39,614 nucleotides of DNA. It comes from a virus. The position numbers and the translations under genes were made by a program. Numbering within the stretch: the stretch's first letter is position 1; each line of letters starts with the position of its first letter. The stretch spans positions 1 through 39,614 of the IMG/VR virus record IMGVR_UViG_3300043431_000178. One strand, written 5' to 3'. Below the pieces are notes generated by a model. That model did not search any database. It had not been told where the DNA came from and saw nothing but the letters and a program-made list of their open reading frames with translations. Below are positions 38,536-39,614 of this stretch, piece by piece.

Positions 38536-38857
38536 GGCTTGGCTGCCTCCAGCTGTGGGGCTCTGTGTGGGTATAAATCACGCGATCGGTCGGCCTTTAT
38601 CAGGACGCTTGCTCACCATCTAGGGGCAATCTGTATCCGACCCTGCTTTTTCGTTGGATCGCGTGAAGTGAATCGGGGCTTTCGGTGTCCATCATCCCGA
38701 TGGGTCATGAGCCCCGGATGTGTGTTTTCGCCCCGAACTGCTACCGAGCGTAGCCCGGTGATATCGAAGCTGGATGGTGGGCCGGACTACCCACTTTCTT
38801 GGCCGCGACTTCACGGCATCCAGCGGTTGCACACTTTTTGCCAGTGCTCGGCGTGGG
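38536..38857. other. Gene-poor gap in leftward operon
   Basis: 322 bp with no supported gene. A minus-strand frame at 38692-38880 lacks a ribosome site and has low-complexity composition. GCTAC/GTAGC (about 38741-38755) forms a small hairpin. On the minus strand TTTATAC near 38571-38577 resembles a -10 box, but no -35 box lies at the right distance. It may be a transcript-processing or late-promoter region. Confidence 0.5.
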
Positions 38858-39061
38858 CTAGGCCAGAAGTGAGTCCACAAAAACTTTGGATTCCATTAGT
38901 GTCGGCACGGGTTTAACCAGTTCTCGGTAGCACCTGATAGCCTGAAGTTTCCCGTGTTCCCGTGCCACCTTCTGAACTTCGCGCCGAATGGACCGTTTGG
39001 TGTGGTGCTTTCGTGTGATCTCAATATCCAGTTTGAAGAAGTAAAAATCGAGTTGCATCAT
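38858..39061 (-). CDS. Hypothetical basic protein
   Basis: 67 residues from ATG 39061 (or 66 from ATG 39058, better spaced from GGGAGGA). The start MQLDFYFFKLDIEI is beta-like; the body is basic and helical (TKRSIRREVQKVAREHGKLQ). Leader carries the CAGCCGATGCTG hairpin. Confidence 0.6.
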   Translation of the reverse strand: MMQLDFYFFKLDIEITRKHHTKRSIRREVQKVAREHGKLQAIRCYRELVKPVPTLMESKVFVDSLLA

Positions 39062-39069
39062 TCCTCCCT

Positions 39070-39082
39070 CAGCATCGGCTGG
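39070..39082 (-). promoter_or_regulatory. CAGCCGATGCTG leader hairpin, copy A
   Basis: Minus-strand CCAGCCGATGCTG, a CAGC/GCTG hairpin, then AGGGAGGA and ATG (8 nt later). The ATG inside it would open a 5-codon frame ending at the gene start. Confidence 0.55.
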
Positions 39083-39091
39083 GCTACTGCG

Positions 39092-39283
39092 TTAGTCAGA
39101 GGATTCGCCGATGTCTTCGTAGGTATTAAGCAGGGTTTCATCGGGGCGGCACAGGTCTACCGCTTCAGCCAGTCCATCCACTGCGGCGACTCTGACAAAA
39201 ATGTTCCGTCCTGCGATTGGAAAGCCCGTATAGGACTGTCCCGGAATTGGTTTTTCTGTGGCGAAGAATGCGATGTCAGGCAT
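39092..39283 (-). CDS. Hypothetical protein
   Basis: 63 residues: MPDIAFFATEKPIPGQSYTG at the start, beta-rich, then an acidic end. AAAGGA 6 bp before the ATG. The longer frame MLRKDP-MPDI is in frame with the ATG in the leader hairpin. Confidence 0.6.
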   Translation of the reverse strand: MPDIAFFATEKPIPGQSYTGFPIAGRNIFVRVAAVDGLAEAVDLCRPDETLLNTYEDIGESSD

Positions 39284-39295
39284 AGGATCCTTTCT

Positions 39296-39308
39296 CAGCA
39301 TCGGCTGG
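39296..39308 (-). promoter_or_regulatory. CAGCCGATGCTG leader hairpin, copy B
   Basis: Minus-strand CCAGCCGATGCTG, then AGAAAGGATCCT and ATG (12 nt later). Just upstream, TGCCC/GGGCA forms another hairpin (39313-39328). Confidence 0.55.
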
Positions 39309-39344
39309 ACCCTGCCCCCGTAAGGGCACGGCTCAAGCGATGGG

Positions 39345-39518
39345 TTACATAGCGCCGGTTTCGTCAGGGACGGCGATAGCGGGGTCGAAAAGTGCCTCAA
39401 CCGCGCTATTCACAGCGCTCAGATCGGGACAGTAAATCGTGGTCTGACCTTCGTCGCTCCAGTTGTGGACGGTATAACCATTTTGGATTTTCTTGATGGT
39501 CAACTCGGTAGTGCTCAT
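39345..39518 (-). CDS. Hypothetical protein, first gene of leftward operon
   Basis: 57 residues: MSTTELTIKKIQNGYTVHNW, then a beta hairpin (EGQTTIYCPDLSAV) and an acidic end. AAAGGAC precedes the ATG. A longer frame from the leader ATG (MLARKDN-MST) exists. On the circular map it is the first gene after the tRNA. Its start is also present in the left copy of the terminal repeat (29-31). Confidence 0.65.
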   Translation of the reverse strand: MSTTELTIKKIQNGYTVHNWSDEGQTTIYCPDLSAVNSAVEALFDPAIAVPDETGAM

Positions 39519-39614
39519 GTTGTCCTTTCGCGCCAGCATCGGCTGGAGGAAACACCCGAGGGCGCTTCCCGCAAACGATATAAGGCAACGCTGGCGCGGG
39601 TATGTAGCCCCGCC
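39488..39614. repeat. Terminal direct repeat, right copy
   Basis: Identical to bases 1-127; closes the circle. See the left copy for interpretation. Confidence 0.93.
39534..39546 (-). promoter_or_regulatory. CAGCCGATGCTG leader hairpin, copy C
   Basis: Minus-strand CCAGCCGATGCTG, then 15 nt (GCGCGAAAGGACAAC) to the ATG at 39518. It is repeated at 47-59 by the terminal overlap. Confidence 0.55.

Noticed and set aside
38692-38880. 62-residue minus-strand frame
   Set aside because: No ribosome site, overlap with the next gene, and low-complexity Arg/Ser/Pro composition.
1-39614. Integrase, attachment site or CI-type repressor
   Set aside because: None seen; the Cro-like protein alone does not show lysogeny.
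1-39614. CRISPR array or insertion sequence
   Set aside because: No regularly spaced direct repeats with spacers and no transposase frame were seen.

Overview
This window is a complete P22-like (podovirus-type) tailed-phage genome assembled as a circle. Bases 1-127 are repeated exactly at 39488-39614, so the unique genome is about 39,487 bp. Portal, scaffold, coat, gp4-like adaptor, gp10-like protein, three ejection-type proteins and a tailspike follow P22 order. No host can be named from the sequence. A spanin-like membrane protein suggests a Gram-negative host. No integrase, partition gene or CI-type repressor is visible, so a lytic life cycle is the simplest reading.

Layout. (1) 1-743: noncoding control region with a leftward tRNA-Arg-like gene and two divergent promoters (PL 655-682, PR 709-737). 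Both promoter spacers carry nearly the same 16-bp putative operator. (2) 744-8053: rightward early operon. It opens with an apparently leaderless Cro-like gene, then many tiny, often zinc-ribbon proteins, a DUF1064 nuclease-like protein, a replication initiator-like gene with an iteron-like CTTAAG cluster inside it, a DnaC-like helicase loader, a Ref/HNH-like nuclease and NinB. (3) 8046-9880: terminase. (4) 10117-10686: a 570-bp gene-free stretch rich in RNA structure: a strong hairpin, a three-way junction, a promoter-hairpin-terminator small-RNA cassette and mutually exclusive hairpins. (5) 10687-12771: lysis-type cassette (DUF5675, holin-like, i-spanin-like, XhlA-like). (6) 12772-31414: head, ejection and tail genes, ending at 31425 in a truncated GH108 endolysin remnant. 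(7) 31512-39518: leftward early operon read from PL, with lambda-exonuclease/YqaJ-like and ERF recombinases, a small RNA ligase and many small unknown proteins. Several of these have repeated leader motifs.

Working together: PL and PR would start the two early operons and be shut by the Cro-like protein at the paired operators. The initiator and loader would recruit the host helicase at the internal origin. Exonuclease, ERF, NinB and Ref-like proteins would make concatemers for headful packaging by the terminase. The structured region after terL would then gate the lysis and head genes. These regulatory statements are inferences from sequence pattern; protein family calls rest on visible motifs, length and gene order.
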